DNA of 64,000 nt from Paenibacillus pabuli NBRC 13638 (GCF_001514495.1 NZ_BCNM01000027.1:26994-90993); one strand, 5' to 3'; numbered from the stretch's first letter, positions 50,127 through 59,353 are shown. Numbers and translations are program-made. Notes: generated by a model not told the origin, from the letters alone.

Positions 50127-50347
50127 TCATCGAAGAACAAGGATCCCCAAAAATTCATTATCTTGAACAAATGTCCGGAACAACATATATTGATCCAGTA
50201 CGTTGATGGCCCCTTCCAGAATTTCATGCACATCATATATTTCATGTCCGCCATGGTTCATCTGAGGGGTGAGGCCAGGGTTGGTGTTCATTGCAGGCTG
50301 CATTCGGTTTTGAGGTTGTATTAAGTTTGCATTGAGTTTGGATTCAT
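50127..50347 (-). pseudogene. Truncated, frameshifted CotF-like spore coat protein
   Basis: The fragment contains the spore-coat (CotF-like) signature NHGGHEIYDVHEILEGAINVLDQYMLFRTFVQD but stops within a few residues, lacking the C-terminal half of normal coat proteins. An ATG at 50347 with AAAGGAGA upstream starts MNPNSMQT in a different frame, so the N-terminal part is also shifted by one base. It is read as a decaying coat gene. The inverted repeat lies just beyond its end. Confidence 0.65.
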
Positions 50348-50521
50348 TGTGAATTTGATTCTCCTTTGGGAAATGGTATGATCCTTGTATGGTGTATAAC
50401 AGTAAATTTATGTAATGGGTTATGGTTATGAGCAATCTTCGTGTCGAAAAGAACAAGGAAGAGATCATCCGATATTTTCGGAACTGAATGTATCTTATGG
50501 AAACAAGTGAGGTAAATTTCA

Positions 50522-51253
50522 TTGAGAAAACTGAATTATATCAAAATATTTATTTTCCTTAGTGTGGTCACGATGGTGACCCTGGGTTTGTATTACGTGG
50601 CTGCGGATTGGCTGGATCAGCGGTATTTTCGCTTCCTCATCTGGAATCTGTTTTTGGGCTGGATTCCTTTTGTTTTCTCTTATATCGCCTATGGCTTCAG
50701 TCATGTGAAATGGAAAGGTGCAGCATGGCTTGCTGTTGCAAGCGGACTGTTATGGTTGCTGTTCTTTCCGAACTCTTCCTATATTGTAACGGACCTGATT
50801 CATCTGACGGCACGCAGTTCCCGCTATTACGGCGGTGGACATGGTGTGGATTACACGTACTGGTATGACTTGATCGTAGTTTTGATGTTCGTCTGGACAG
50901 GCTTGCTGCTCGGATTCCTGTCGATGTATCAGCTTCAGGAAGTGATCCATGATCACTTGGGACGATGGGCTTCATGGATCTTCGTGCTTGGAGGTTGTGC
51001 TCTTGGAAGTTACGGTGTCCTGCTGGGACGTGTATATCGGCTCAACAGTTGGGATGCATTAACCAATCGAGAGACGCTGATTGAACTAATGCATGAGAGT
51101 GTAAGTCGACCATCACTTGCCTTCTGTATGTTCTTTGGCGTATTTATTCTTACGGTCTACGCAACACTGTACTATGTAATGAATACGAGATCTCGACAAT
51201 ACAGGAAGACAGAGGCCGGAAGTTCAGAGGCTGATTTGCAAGGCTTGCGGTAA
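50522..51253 (+). CDS. DUF1361 family membrane protein
   Basis: A 243-residue protein with about seven membrane helices and the DUF1361 hallmark LWLLFFPNSSYIVTDLIHL near residue 80. The conserved RVYRLNSWDAL segment after helix 6 is also present. Function is unknown. The start is TTG with GTGAGGT upstream. A short basic-polar tail ends the protein. It has its own terminator and no obvious operon partner. Confidence 0.85.
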   Translation: MRKLNYIKIFIFLSVVTMVTLGLYYVAADWLDQRYFRFLIWNLFLGWIPFVFSYIAYGFSHVKWKGAAWLAVASGLLWLLFFPNSSYIVTDLIHLTARSSRYYGGGHGVDYTYWYDLIVVLMFVWTGLLLGFLSMYQLQEVIHDHLGRWASWIFVLGGCALGSYGVLLGRVYRLNSWDALTNRETLIELMHESVSRPSLAFCMFFGVFILTVYATLYYVMNTRSRQYRKTEAGSSEADLQGLR

Positions 51254-51317
51254 TGGAGTGTTTAGCATTTGAACAATCATGTTCTTTCTAAACTGTGATA
51301 TGTAAATATGAAAGTGG

Positions 51318-51363
51318 AAGGGGCTGTCCGAACGTCATGAATATGATGGGAAGCCCCTTTTTG
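51318..51363 (+). terminator. Terminator after the DUF1361 gene
   Basis: AAGGGGCT pairs with AGCCCCTT across a 26-base loop and is followed by T5. It is between convergent genes. Confidence 0.75.
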
Positions 51364-51410
51364 ATTTGTCAAACTCGGTTTCAAACTAGGGTTCTGGACA
51401 AGATTATGAA

Positions 51411-52430
51411 TTATTTCAGTTTTGGAACTAAACTCAGAATGGTCTGGACAACCAGCTCGGGTTCATCATGAATGATCATATGACCGCTTTTTGTGGCAAT
51501 GACAAGCTGGCTATCCTCTGATATGTTCAACATGTGGCGCTGTCCCGATTGCCAGATGGATTCCAGTTGCTCTCCTACTTCAGCTGGAATTCCTGCCTGG
51601 GCATAATTCTGAGGAAGTCCGCGTGCAATGATTCGTACAGGGATCGTTCCGAGCTTTTGCCCCCGGATGGCATCTTCTGTGGAATAGGCGAGAGCAGCTT
51701 CTTCTTCCCTGGCATGAAAAAAGGATGGTGTTGCGATGACATTAATAAATGCATCTCGATCCTGCTTGGCAACAAGCCCTTCAAGCATAAAGTTTGGAAA
51801 CAGCCTGAAGCTTCCGGACAACTTCAGTAAGGATAATAAGGAAGCAGGCGGGTTACCTTGAAACTTGGCTTGTTCCAGCAGGTCTTTCGTATTCTTTTCA
51901 TCCTCCTCAGGTCTCGCATCAATCAGGACAAGCCCCTGAATCTCACTTGGATAGGTCTGTGCAAACAACCTCGCATACATTCCACCCAGAGAATGACCAA
52001 CCATAATATACGGTCCACGGATACCTTCTTTCTCCAGAGCGTCATGCAGCTCCTTAACGATGTTAGCACCTGTGCGTTCTGTTGGTGCGGACTCGCTCCA
52101 CGCATATCCTGCGCGATCATAAGTTACCACGGTTGCATGTTTGGCCAGTTCAACTGGAATGTCTCTCCAGGACAGACTCGTCTCGCCACTGCCCGCCTCC
52201 ATAATGATGGTTGGGGTACCGACACCCTGTTGATGAATATGAAGCTTGTAGGCACCGGTTTCAACTAATCTTCCGGGAGGGGGATATTTCGCGCGGCTGT
52301 GATTAGAGGCATACCATTCATAGAGGAACCCTGCACTGATAACTAATAACAGGGTTATGAACAGTGTAAGCATGAGTTTGAATACGGTCCCTTTTTTACG
52401 TTGCTTGCTTGGAATGTTTGTGTGCCTCAT
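51411..52430 (-). CDS. Membrane-anchored alpha/beta hydrolase
   Basis: A 339-residue protein with an N-terminal membrane anchor (about 18-40) and an extracytoplasmic alpha/beta-hydrolase domain. The nucleophile elbow is GHSLGG (Ser near residue 146), the oxyanion region is GSGETSLSW, the acid is in the LIDARPE region or later, and the His is likely in KSGHMIIHDEP. It may be an esterase or lipase; the substrate is unknown. The ribosome site is AAAGAGGAA. It is divergent from a TetR regulator, which probably represses it. Confidence 0.85.
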   Translation of the reverse strand: MRHTNIPSKQRKKGTVFKLMLTLFITLLLVISAGFLYEWYASNHSRAKYPPPGRLVETGAYKLHIHQQGVGTPTIIMEAGSGETSLSWRDIPVELAKHATVVTYDRAGYAWSESAPTERTGANIVKELHDALEKEGIRGPYIMVGHSLGGMYARLFAQTYPSEIQGLVLIDARPEEDEKNTKDLLEQAKFQGNPPASLLSLLKLSGSFRLFPNFMLEGLVAKQDRDAFINVIATPSFFHAREEEAALAYSTEDAIRGQKLGTIPVRIIARGLPQNYAQAGIPAEVGEQLESIWQSGQRHMLNISEDSQLVIATKSGHMIIHDEPELVVQTILSLVPKLK

Positions 52431-52464
52431 CGTTAATTCCTCTTTCTTCGTCTTTTTTAATACA

Positions 52465-52523
52465 ATGTATTATAAAATTATTATAGCACGATGTATTATT
52501 AAAAGTGAAGCTTGGTGTATAAT
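52465..52523. promoter_or_regulatory. TetR control region with repeated ATGTATTAT and a -10 six bases before the start
   Basis: ATGTATTAT occurs at 52465..52473 and 52491..52499, 26 bp apart, and AATACAATGTATT (52459..52471) is a palindrome; these are candidate operators for the TetR protein. A perfect TATAAT (52518..52523) lies six bases before the TetR ATG, which leaves no room for a ribosome site and suggests a leaderless transcript starting at the ATG. Confidence 0.55.
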
Positions 52524-52529
52524 GAAACT

Positions 52530-53123
52530 ATGCCAAAAATCGTAGATCATGAAAAACAAAGAATAATCGTTGCTGACGCGGCCATTCGTGTCATACGGAA
52601 TAACGGACTGGATCATGCTACCGTAAGAAATATAGCAAAGGAAGCGGGTTTATCCGTAGGTTCCATGAGGCATTATTTTTCCACACAGGCGGAGCTCTTT
52701 GCCTTTTGCATGAACCTTTTCGCTGGAAGAGTTCAACAAAGAGTAGAGGCTTTACAGATGACTGATTCTGTATTGCCAAATATGAAACAGCTGTTATTAC
52801 AATTTCTTCCTTTAGATGAAGACAGGAAAATGGAAATGGAGGTTTGGTTCTCTTTTTCGGCTAAAGTGCTGGTTTATCCCGAACTGCAAAAGTTAAGTGA
52901 TCAGATGCATCAAGGCATGTTTCGGGCTGCCCAGTTTGTAATTCAGGAGTTGCAGAAACAGGGCATGCCACGTAAGGGGATGGATGCTGAGATCGAAACC
53001 GAAAGGTTGTATGCCTTGGTTGATGGACTTGCCATTCATATGTTGATGCAACCCGAAAGGCTAACCGTTCAAAAGGTGGAAAACGTGATTGAACAACATT
53101 TAAGCATGCTTTGTCAGGCATAA
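52530..53123 (+). CDS. TetR family transcriptional regulator
   Basis: A 197-residue repressor with an N-terminal helix-turn-helix (about 8-55: DHATVRNIAKEAGLSVGSMRHYFSTQAEL) and a helical ligand-binding domain, in the BetI/PsrA-like style. ATG 52530 is preferred over an upstream GTG because it fits the domain start; no Shine-Dalgarno is present, in keeping with the perfect -10 right before it. It is divergent from the alpha/beta hydrolase, the likely target. Confidence 0.88.
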   Translation: MPKIVDHEKQRIIVADAAIRVIRNNGLDHATVRNIAKEAGLSVGSMRHYFSTQAELFAFCMNLFAGRVQQRVEALQMTDSVLPNMKQLLLQFLPLDEDRKMEMEVWFSFSAKVLVYPELQKLSDQMHQGMFRAAQFVIQELQKQGMPRKGMDAEIETERLYALVDGLAIHMLMQPERLTVQKVENVIEQHLSMLCQA

Positions 53124-53136
53124 TTTGAAGTAACTT

Positions 53137-53177
53137 AAAAGGGGACTTCCTTTATGAGATAAGGAAACCCCCTTTTT
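53137..53177 (+). terminator. Terminator of the TetR gene
   Basis: AAAAGGGG-TTCCTT pairs with AAGGAA-CCCCCTTTTT and ends in a T run, 14 bp after the stop codon. Confidence 0.88.
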
Positions 53178-53203
53178 ATTTGTGGAAATATGAAGGTATA
53201 CAG

Positions 53204-53238
53204 GCTATGTTCAAGAATTAAATTATGAGGAACATAGC
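53204..53238. repeat. 9-bp inverted repeat upstream of a serine hydrolase gene
   Basis: GCTATGTTC and GAACATAGC are exact inverted repeats with 17 bp between, about 125 bp before the serine hydrolase start. It may be an operator. Confidence 0.5.
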
Positions 53239-53361
53239 TATTACATAGAAAAGTCTGTAGGTGATTTCATTCCTCTTCCCATTGTCGATCTCATATATAA
53301 CACCGTATCGTTACAGCCGGAGCATAGAAGTCAAATCAAAAGAAGTCAGGTGAATAATAGA

Positions 53362-54387
53362 ATGATGAGCATAACAGATCTGACACGCAAAATAGAAGAA
53401 GTGATGGAGAAGGCTGATTTTTCAGGCGCAGTTTTGATAAAACAAAACGGGCATACGCTATTCAGTACGGCTCGCGGATATGCCAATCGAAGTGATGAAC
53501 GGTTGAATCAGCCAGATACACGATTCGGCATTGCATCTGGGTGCAAGATCTTTACGGCAGTGAGTATAGGCCAACTGATTGAACAAGGTAAACTGTCGTA
53601 TGATTCCAGGTTGGCAGATGTCTTGAGCATTAAGTTTCCTCTATGGGATCAAGAAGTTACAATCCATCAGCTGTTAACACATACTTCAGGCATCCCGGAT
53701 TATTTTGATGAAGAAGTGATGGAGGATTTCGCTGAATTGTGGAAGGAGCGTCCCGTTTATTCGATGCGGCAATTGAATGATTTTCTACCGATGTTTCAGC
53801 ATCAGCCCATGAAGTCGGCTCCGGGTGAGCGGTTTCACTATAATAATGCGGCATTTATCGTATTGGGCCTTATTGTTGAAGAGCACACGGGACGGTCGTT
53901 TACGGATTATGTGGAGGAGTTTATTTTCAAAAGGTGCGGCATGTCGAATTCGGGTTATTTCATGACAGATCGGCTTCCGCGTAATACTGCGATCGGATAT
54001 ATGGATCATGAAGACGGCTCATGGACAAGCAATATTTTTTCCATTCCTATCAAGGGTGGGGCTGATGGTGGAGCTTATATGACAGCACCGGATATGATTC
54101 GTTTCTGGAATGCGTTATTAAGTTATGAACTGTTGAGCGAAGAAACAACGGGAAGGTTAATCACGTCATATGTGAATGAGGATGGTGGTACCTATTATGG
54201 GCAGGGGATCTGGATTGATCGGAGAGGGGAGGACGTATTCAAATTGCATGTGATGGGTTTCGATCCTGGGGTATCGTTCATGTCTTCCGTATATCCGAAT
54301 CATAACGTGCAAGTTGTTGTCCTCTGCAACAAAGAATCGGGTCCTTATCCAATAACCCTTGCTGTGGAAGAGGCATTGGTGAGATGA
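53362..54387 (+). CDS. Serine hydrolase, beta-lactamase/DD-peptidase family
   Basis: A 341-residue cytosolic or non-classically exported protein of the class C beta-lactamase-like fold. The Ser-x-x-Lys motif is SGCKIF near residue 63, and the Tyr-x-Asn motif is HYNNAAF near residue 160; the third, His/Lys-x-Gly, element is probably MGFDPG near residue 300. No signal peptide is seen. Such proteins are esterases or peptidases; true beta-lactamase activity should not be assumed. ATG 53362 has AGGTG nine bases upstream; GTG 53350 is an alternative. Confidence 0.85.
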   Translation: MMSITDLTRKIEEVMEKADFSGAVLIKQNGHTLFSTARGYANRSDERLNQPDTRFGIASGCKIFTAVSIGQLIEQGKLSYDSRLADVLSIKFPLWDQEVTIHQLLTHTSGIPDYFDEEVMEDFAELWKERPVYSMRQLNDFLPMFQHQPMKSAPGERFHYNNAAFIVLGLIVEEHTGRSFTDYVEEFIFKRCGMSNSGYFMTDRLPRNTAIGYMDHEDGSWTSNIFSIPIKGGADGGAYMTAPDMIRFWNALLSYELLSEETTGRLITSYVNEDGGTYYGQGIWIDRRGEDVFKLHVMGFDPGVSFMSSVYPNHNVQVVVLCNKESGPYPITLAVEEALVR

Positions 54388-54453
54388 TCTAATTCTCATA
54401 AAAGTATGAAGTCCAAGTTGATTTGATTATGGAATGATCTGAAAAAATGATTG

Positions 54454-54504
54454 AATAACCCCGTAGTTACCGGTGAAGTGCCCGGTAAGCTAAGGGGTTA
54501 TTTG
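54454..54504 (+). terminator. Terminator between convergent serine hydrolase genes
   Basis: AATAACCCC-TAG-TTACCGG pairs with CCGGTAA-CTA-GGGGTTATT, followed by T3. It is a long stem suited to both strands. Confidence 0.85.
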
Positions 54505-54531
54505 TGATATCCAAAAATCAGTCGAATCTGA

Positions 54532-55518
54532 TTATAAGAGTTTCACCAGTTGAGGTGCAATTCGTTTTGGGAAAACATCCAGCGGAGGTTTTTCCTTCTT
54601 TCGCTTGTCATTGGTGAGCACTGTAACGAGCTCCAGAGCAGGTACAATATATACAAATTGACCGCCAAACCCACGGGCGTAGTAATAGCCTAGTGAAGGT
54701 TGGTTCTGCTCCGATGAAATGGAAGCATCAGATAAGGCAGTGGTTTCCTCTGAATAGACATCGACCCACCAATGCCAAGCATAGCTGCCATGATTGGGTG
54801 GAGTAACTTTGATCGCAGGTTGAGTAGAGCGGATCACAAGATCACTTGATATAAGCGACTGATCGTTCCACATGCCTTTCTGCAAAAACAATTGACCAAA
54901 CTTGAGCAAGTCCCCGGGCAGCATTTTTAAGCCAAATCCTCCGGTATGTATACCCTGGGGGTCAACCTCCCATTCATACTGATGGATTCCCAACGGGCCA
55001 AATAGATAACGTTCCGCGAACTCAGCTACCGACATATCTGTACTCTGCATGAGGATGGCAGACAAGATCTGTGACACCCCCGAATTGTATTCCATATGAG
55101 TACCCGGCGAATGACTTAAATGTTGCTCCAATGCGAAATTCACCCAATGATCTGTACGCGTCATGCGAGGGAATGAATTTTGACCACCAAACTCGTCCCA
55201 GTTAAATCCGGCTGTCATGGTTAGTAACTGCTCCAATGTAATCTCCGCTTTGCGTGGGTCAGGATCGGACTTCAATTGTGGGAAAAAGGTGGAGATTGGC
55301 GTTGATGCATCTGGCAGCATCCCTTGATCCATCGCTATACAGATGAGTGCGGACAGCACACTCTTGGTACAGGAATTGATTTTGGCAATATGGGTCGCAG
55401 CCTCTTCGTTGCGGAAGTGCTCGTATATGGTCTCTCCACGTACGCTGACAAGACAGCTTCGCAGATCCAGCGGCGGGATGATGTGATGCATGATGGATGG
55501 TATAGTTGAAGGATTCAT
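54532..55518 (-). CDS. Serine hydrolase, beta-lactamase family
   Basis: A 328-residue protein of the class C beta-lactamase-like fold. Ser-x-x-Lys is SCTKSV near residue 49, Tyr-x-Asn is represented by EYNSG near residue 144, and ARGFGGQF near residue 290 is the third motif. The LTMTAGFNWDE segment after the catalytic Ser is typical of the EstB/6-aminohexanoate-dimer hydrolase branch. There is no signal peptide. The ribosome site is AAAGGA. It is unrelated in detail to the convergent serine hydrolase. Confidence 0.85.
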   Translation of the reverse strand: MNPSTIPSIMHHIIPPLDLRSCLVSVRGETIYEHFRNEEAATHIAKINSCTKSVLSALICIAMDQGMLPDASTPISTFFPQLKSDPDPRKAEITLEQLLTMTAGFNWDEFGGQNSFPRMTRTDHWVNFALEQHLSHSPGTHMEYNSGVSQILSAILMQSTDMSVAEFAERYLFGPLGIHQYEWEVDPQGIHTGGFGLKMLPGDLLKFGQLFLQKGMWNDQSLISSDLVIRSTQPAIKVTPPNHGSYAWHWWVDVYSEETTALSDASISSEQNQPSLGYYYARGFGGQFVYIVPALELVTVLTNDKRKKEKPPLDVFPKRIAPQLVKLL

Positions 55519-55747
55519 AGTGTCCTTTCTATGCGTGTAATGGTTGCAAATAGATGCTCATTATCTTAGCATACGAGCTAGACTGTACTCAACCGATGTA
55601 AATCTTTATGCGAATATCACATAAAGCTCTTTAAAAACACTGCAAATCAGTTATATGGATTGGAGATATATTTCGGGATGTACGTTGAGCAAGAAAAAAG
55701 TGCTAAGGTAAGAAGTGAATTTCTTTAAATATTAGGAGGTGAGCTCT

Positions 55748-56247
55748 TTGTTCAAAATTGGAAATCAAGGTGAATTTGAAACGTTGCCCGATCATGCTAT
55801 GGCGATTTACATGGGAGACACTGCCGCGGTAGAGGAATTCATTAAACAGGGTATGGATCTCGAAAAAGAGATTTCGCTCAGTAAATACATAGCTTTGACG
55901 CCACTGGACCTTGTTCTTATTACCAATCAACAGGCAGTGGTCAAGCTTCTGGTGGAGCATGGAGTAAACCTGAATGTAAAGAATAATCCAGCGATCCTCA
56001 AAGCGGCCAGATATGGCGGGGAAGAAGCCATCCGATATTTGCATCAGAAGGGAGCAAAATTGGACGGATTAAACAAAGTCAAATCAAGTGCCTAGCTCGC
56101 AACGACAACCTGAAGATGGTTCGTTATTTGGTGGAACGCGGAGCGGATGTAACCATTCAAGAGGAGGATGGGGAGCGAGCGTATACCATTGCAATCAGTC
56201 AGAAGAACGCAGAAATGGCGGCATATTTGAAATCTCATGAGCCGTAA
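55748..56247 (+). pseudogene. Frameshifted ankyrin-repeat protein
   Basis: Starting at TTG 55748 behind TTAGGAGGT, the frame encodes ankyrin repeats (MAIYMGDTAAVEEFIKQGMDLE, LTPLDLVLITNQQAVVKLLVEHGVNLN, ILKAARYGGEEAIRYLHQKGA). It breaks near 56080, and the repeats continue in another frame (LARNDNLKMVRYLVERGADVTIQEEDG) to a TAA at 56245. One base gained or lost accounts for it. The second part is in the same frame as the SUKH-like ORF that follows, suggesting one original two-domain protein. Confidence 0.7.
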
Positions 56248-56271
56248 GACTTTCACAATCTGAGCAACAAA

Positions 56272-56604
56272 TTGCATGCGCTCAAATCGTACAAGCTGCC
56301 TGATGCTTTGATTCATTTCCTAACGGAAGGTTCGCGCCGAATTGAACTTCAGGACAATCCGTCTGGCGTGGGGTACATCGAATTCTTCCATCTGACGGAT
56401 ACGGTAGAAATGAAGATGGGAAGACAGAAACTGCTTCGCATATCCTCTGATATTGATCAGTACTCTCATATGCTGATTGTCTGGAATCCGAGTAAAAAAA
56501 TGATCGGCTATGCAGACATTGAACATCAGGAGCATGGAATGATCGCTACGTTCGAAGATTTTCTGGCGAAGCCTGAAGTACATTTGGAAAGTCTCCTGAA
56601 TTAA
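56272..56604 (+). CDS. SUKH-like domain fragment downstream of the broken ankyrin gene
   Basis: A 110-residue ORF, open from the TAA at 56245, that opens LPDALIHFLTEGSRRIELQ and has the FFHLTDTVEM and MLIVWNPSKKMIGYADIE segments of a small SMI1/KNR4-like domain. No ribosome site precedes the TTG at 56272, so it is either an orphaned C-terminal domain of the ankyrin gene or translated only by read-through. Ankyrin and SUKH domains are both known immunity modules. Expression is doubtful. Confidence 0.5.
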   Translation: MHALKSYKLPDALIHFLTEGSRRIELQDNPSGVGYIEFFHLTDTVEMKMGRQKLLRISSDIDQYSHMLIVWNPSKKMIGYADIEHQEHGMIATFEDFLAKPEVHLESLLN

Positions 56605-56701
56605 TCGGAGTGTTTCAGAATACCAAAGGCACAAATGGACTATCATTTTTGGATAGAGTCAACGTTGAATCGGTCCATTTTCACATATAAGGATGGTGTA
56701 T

Positions 56702-57502
56702 ATGACTAGCAGCCGAAATAAAACACTGGGTGAATTTTTAAAATCACGGAGGAGCCGCATTCGGCCAGAGCAAGTCGGAATTACGGGGACGTATGGAAGT
56801 CGCAGAACGCCAGGATTAAGACGTGAGGAAGTTGCTGTGCTTGCTGGTGTCAGTGCAACTTACTATACGTGGCTTGAGCAGGGGAGAGAGCTTAAAGCCT
56901 CTCGTGAGGTGATGGACAGTATAGCTGGTGCGCTCCGGTTAAGTGAGGAGGAGAAGGACCATCTATTTCGTTTATGGGATCCCAATACAGAGTATGAGTT
57001 TCCGGCTTCGTATTCACATCTCGAACCAGGGTGGCAGAGCATCATTGGTCAACTTGCATACCCTTCTTTTATTACGAATGAAAGGTCTGAAGTACTTGCA
57101 TGGAATGAGGCAGCGAATGAAAAGCTCTTCGATTTTGCCTCGATGAACGTGAACGACCGTGTCATGATGCGTATGTTATTTCTGGATGCAACAGTCCGGG
57201 AACGTATGCATAATTGGGATGAATTTGCACGGCATTCGGTAGCCGTTTTTCGTACGTACTATGACAAGTATCCGGGTGAACCTGAATTTTCTAGAATCGT
57301 TCAGCAGTTGAAAGAAGACAGTACGGATTTTCGAAATATATGGAACTTACACCAAATTAAACAAAAAACAGTGAGCCGGATCTTTCTCGAAACAACGGAT
57401 CGGATGGATGGGATAGCCCATGCCTATGATATCTTTTCTATGAGTAACCTTAACGAACAGTCAGGCATTCATTGCTGTGTGTACATACCGGTTGTAGTGT
57501 GA
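56702..57502 (+). CDS. XRE-family regulator with MmyB-like ligand domain
   Basis: A 266-residue regulator. The N-terminal helix-turn-helix (about 7-75) shows the MmyB-family sequence LGEFLKSRRSRI...RRTPGLRREEVAVLAGVSATYYTWLEQGR. The rest is the MmyB-like PAS-related ligand-binding domain, which binds fatty-acid-like ligands in known structures. ATG 56702 is used with AAGGATGG upstream. The aldo/keto reductase gene follows 125 bp downstream in the same direction and may be its target, a common pairing for this family. Confidence 0.88.
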   Translation: MTSSRNKTLGEFLKSRRSRIRPEQVGITGTYGSRRTPGLRREEVAVLAGVSATYYTWLEQGRELKASREVMDSIAGALRLSEEEKDHLFRLWDPNTEYEFPASYSHLEPGWQSIIGQLAYPSFITNERSEVLAWNEAANEKLFDFASMNVNDRVMMRMLFLDATVRERMHNWDEFARHSVAVFRTYYDKYPGEPEFSRIVQQLKEDSTDFRNIWNLHQIKQKTVSRIFLETTDRMDGIAHAYDIFSMSNLNEQSGIHCCVYIPVVV

Positions 57503-57626
57503 ACATAACGATCAGGATGGTAATTCTAGTACTAGCATAAACAGACTGTGGTTGGGTTTCCAGTCGTGAAATAGAATGAATATATGTTCAATATTTTCAA
57601 TTTTATTAACGAAAAGAGGGAACCAC

Positions 57627-58583
57627 ATGATCAAGACAAGAACGTTGGGAAGCGATAATTTGCAGGTATCCGGGCTTGGGCTGGGCGTGATGATGATGCC
57701 AGACAACGAAGAATCGGTGCACACCATCCAGGGGGCGCTTGATGCAGGAGTAACGTTGTTTGATACAGCGGATCTGTATGGTGAATATGAAAAGCAGCAG
57801 TTCGGAGGTAACGAAAAATTGCTTGGTCGTGCGCTTCAAGGGCGAAGATCCGATGCGATAGTAGCAACCAAGTTCGGTATAACACATACCCAAGGCCCCA
57901 AGGGAGATCCGGCGTATATCAAAAAATCAGTGGATGCCAGTCTGTATAACCTGGGCATGGATTATATAGATCTCTATTATCAGCATCGCCCTGATCCTCA
58001 TACACCAATTGAGGAAACCGTGGGGACACTTGCTGATTTGGTACAGCAGGGGAAGATCCGTTATATCGGTTTGTCTGAAGCTTCGGCTGAGACCATTCGT
58101 CGCGCGAATGCTGTTCATCCCATCACAGCTCTCCAAACCGAATATTCCTTGTGGAGTCGTGAGCTTGAAGATGAGATATTGCCCGTGCTGGAAGAGTTGA
58201 ATATTGGCCTTGTACCCTACAGTCCATTGGGACGCGGCTTCCTGACCGGCCAGATCCAATCGATAGACGATCTTACCGCTGATGATTATCGTCGTCATTA
58301 CCCACGTTTCCAGGGTGAGAATTTCGAGAAAAATCTGGAGGTGGTGCATCTGATCCAGGACTTGGCCAAGCAAAAAGGATGTACGGCCTCTCAGCTCGCA
58401 CTCGCTTGGTTACTTGGTAAGGGGGAACATATCGTTCCCATCCCGGGTACCCGTAGTTTGGAGAGAGTTCATGAGAATCTGGGTGCCTTGCAGGTCACGA
58501 TTACCGATGATGAATTGGCAGAGATTGAACGGATATCTCCCAAGGGAGTTGCTGCGGGAGGAAGATATCCGGGGATTGCCTGA
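57627..58583 (+). CDS. Aldo/keto reductase
   Basis: A 318-residue (alpha/beta)8-barrel NADPH-dependent reductase, resembling the AKR13/YakC group. The catalytic tetrad is visible: Asp and Tyr in FDTADLYG, Lys in VATKFG, and His in YYQHRPD. The cofactor-binding IPGTRSLERVHENL segment is at the C terminus. The start at ATG 57627 follows AAAGAGGG; the upstream ATG in frame is not supported. Likely regulated by the MmyB-type regulator upstream, which is inferred from position. Confidence 0.9.
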   Translation: MIKTRTLGSDNLQVSGLGLGVMMMPDNEESVHTIQGALDAGVTLFDTADLYGEYEKQQFGGNEKLLGRALQGRRSDAIVATKFGITHTQGPKGDPAYIKKSVDASLYNLGMDYIDLYYQHRPDPHTPIEETVGTLADLVQQGKIRYIGLSEASAETIRRANAVHPITALQTEYSLWSRELEDEILPVLEELNIGLVPYSPLGRGFLTGQIQSIDDLTADDYRRHYPRFQGENFEKNLEVVHLIQDLAKQKGCTASQLALAWLLGKGEHIVPIPGTRSLERVHENLGALQVTITDDELAEIERISPKGVAAGGRYPGIA

Positions 58584-58700
58584 TATTAACTTAATCGCTG
58601 TAAATAAATGCAACGGAAACGTTGTCCTCGGTGTTATCTCTGCCGCATAAGGCATACAGTACTACAATGAGATGTATGCCCATAAGGAGGAAACAGCGGT

Positions 58701-59285
58701 ATGATTAATCCGATTCTGCAATCCCCGAATGTTCAACTGGCGGCCGATTCCACAGCGGTTGTATATTATCAGCGTGACTCGCGAAATTATGTTACCCAGT
58801 TGTTTGGGGAGCAGCTGCCTACGATCAAGAATGGATTTTTCAATGTATACATGAGCAAAGGCATTATTGTTCAGCCTCACTGGCACACCAATGTGACCGA
58901 AATGATTGTTCTGATCAGTGGTGAGATTACCACCTCCGTCTTCGATCCGTTCAAGCGCGAGCGGATCAGTTATCACTTGAAGCCTGGTCAGGTGTCGATT
59001 TTCCCTCAAGGATGGTTCCATTGGTTTGTAGCGGAGACAGACGATGTGCACCTGTTAACGATATTTGACCAACCGACACCAGACATTGTACTCGGGGCGG
59101 ATTTCCTGGCTGCAACACCACCCGAAGTTGCACATCGGGCATACTGCATTGATGAGGAGGCGTACGCCAGGGCAGTCGCCTCCATCAAGAATGACGCCAT
59201 TCTGGGACCACCAATTGGGTGTGTGGATTCCGTTTCAGATCAGGCAATCAAAGCCTCCAAATCATCCAAAGGCTCACAAGGATAA
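58701..59285 (+). CDS. Cupin domain protein, paralogue of the 45207 gene
   Basis: A 194-residue protein with a cupin barrel (about 45-150). Motif 1 is IVQPHWHTNVTEMIVLISG (His, His, Glu) and motif 2 is FPQGWFHWFVA (His). The C-terminal GPPIGCVD tail parallels GPPADCV in the cupin at 45207, so the two are diverged copies. The ribosome site is AAGGAGG. Substrate and function are unknown; a germin-like or oxalate-decarboxylase-like metal cupin is the closest description. Confidence 0.82.
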   Translation: MINPILQSPNVQLAADSTAVVYYQRDSRNYVTQLFGEQLPTIKNGFFNVYMSKGIIVQPHWHTNVTEMIVLISGEITTSVFDPFKRERISYHLKPGQVSIFPQGWFHWFVAETDDVHLLTIFDQPTPDIVLGADFLAATPPEVAHRAYCIDEEAYARAVASIKNDAILGPPIGCVDSVSDQAIKASKSSKGSQG

Positions 59286-59316
59286 CATCACATTCACTTT
59301 TCAAATGAACCCATTC

Positions 59317-59353
59317 AGGCCCGCAACCAGTATGATTCTCCGGTTGCGGGCCT
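59317..59353 (+). terminator. Hairpin after the cupin gene
   Basis: AGGCCCGCAACC pairs perfectly with GGTTGCGGGCCT over 12 bp. No T run follows on the + strand, so termination would depend on the stem alone. Confidence 0.65.

Noticed and set aside
53362..55518. Calling the two serine hydrolases true beta-lactamases
   Set aside because: Both have the SxxK and YxN motifs of the fold, but no signal peptide and no diagnostic class C features; the fold also covers esterases and peptidases.
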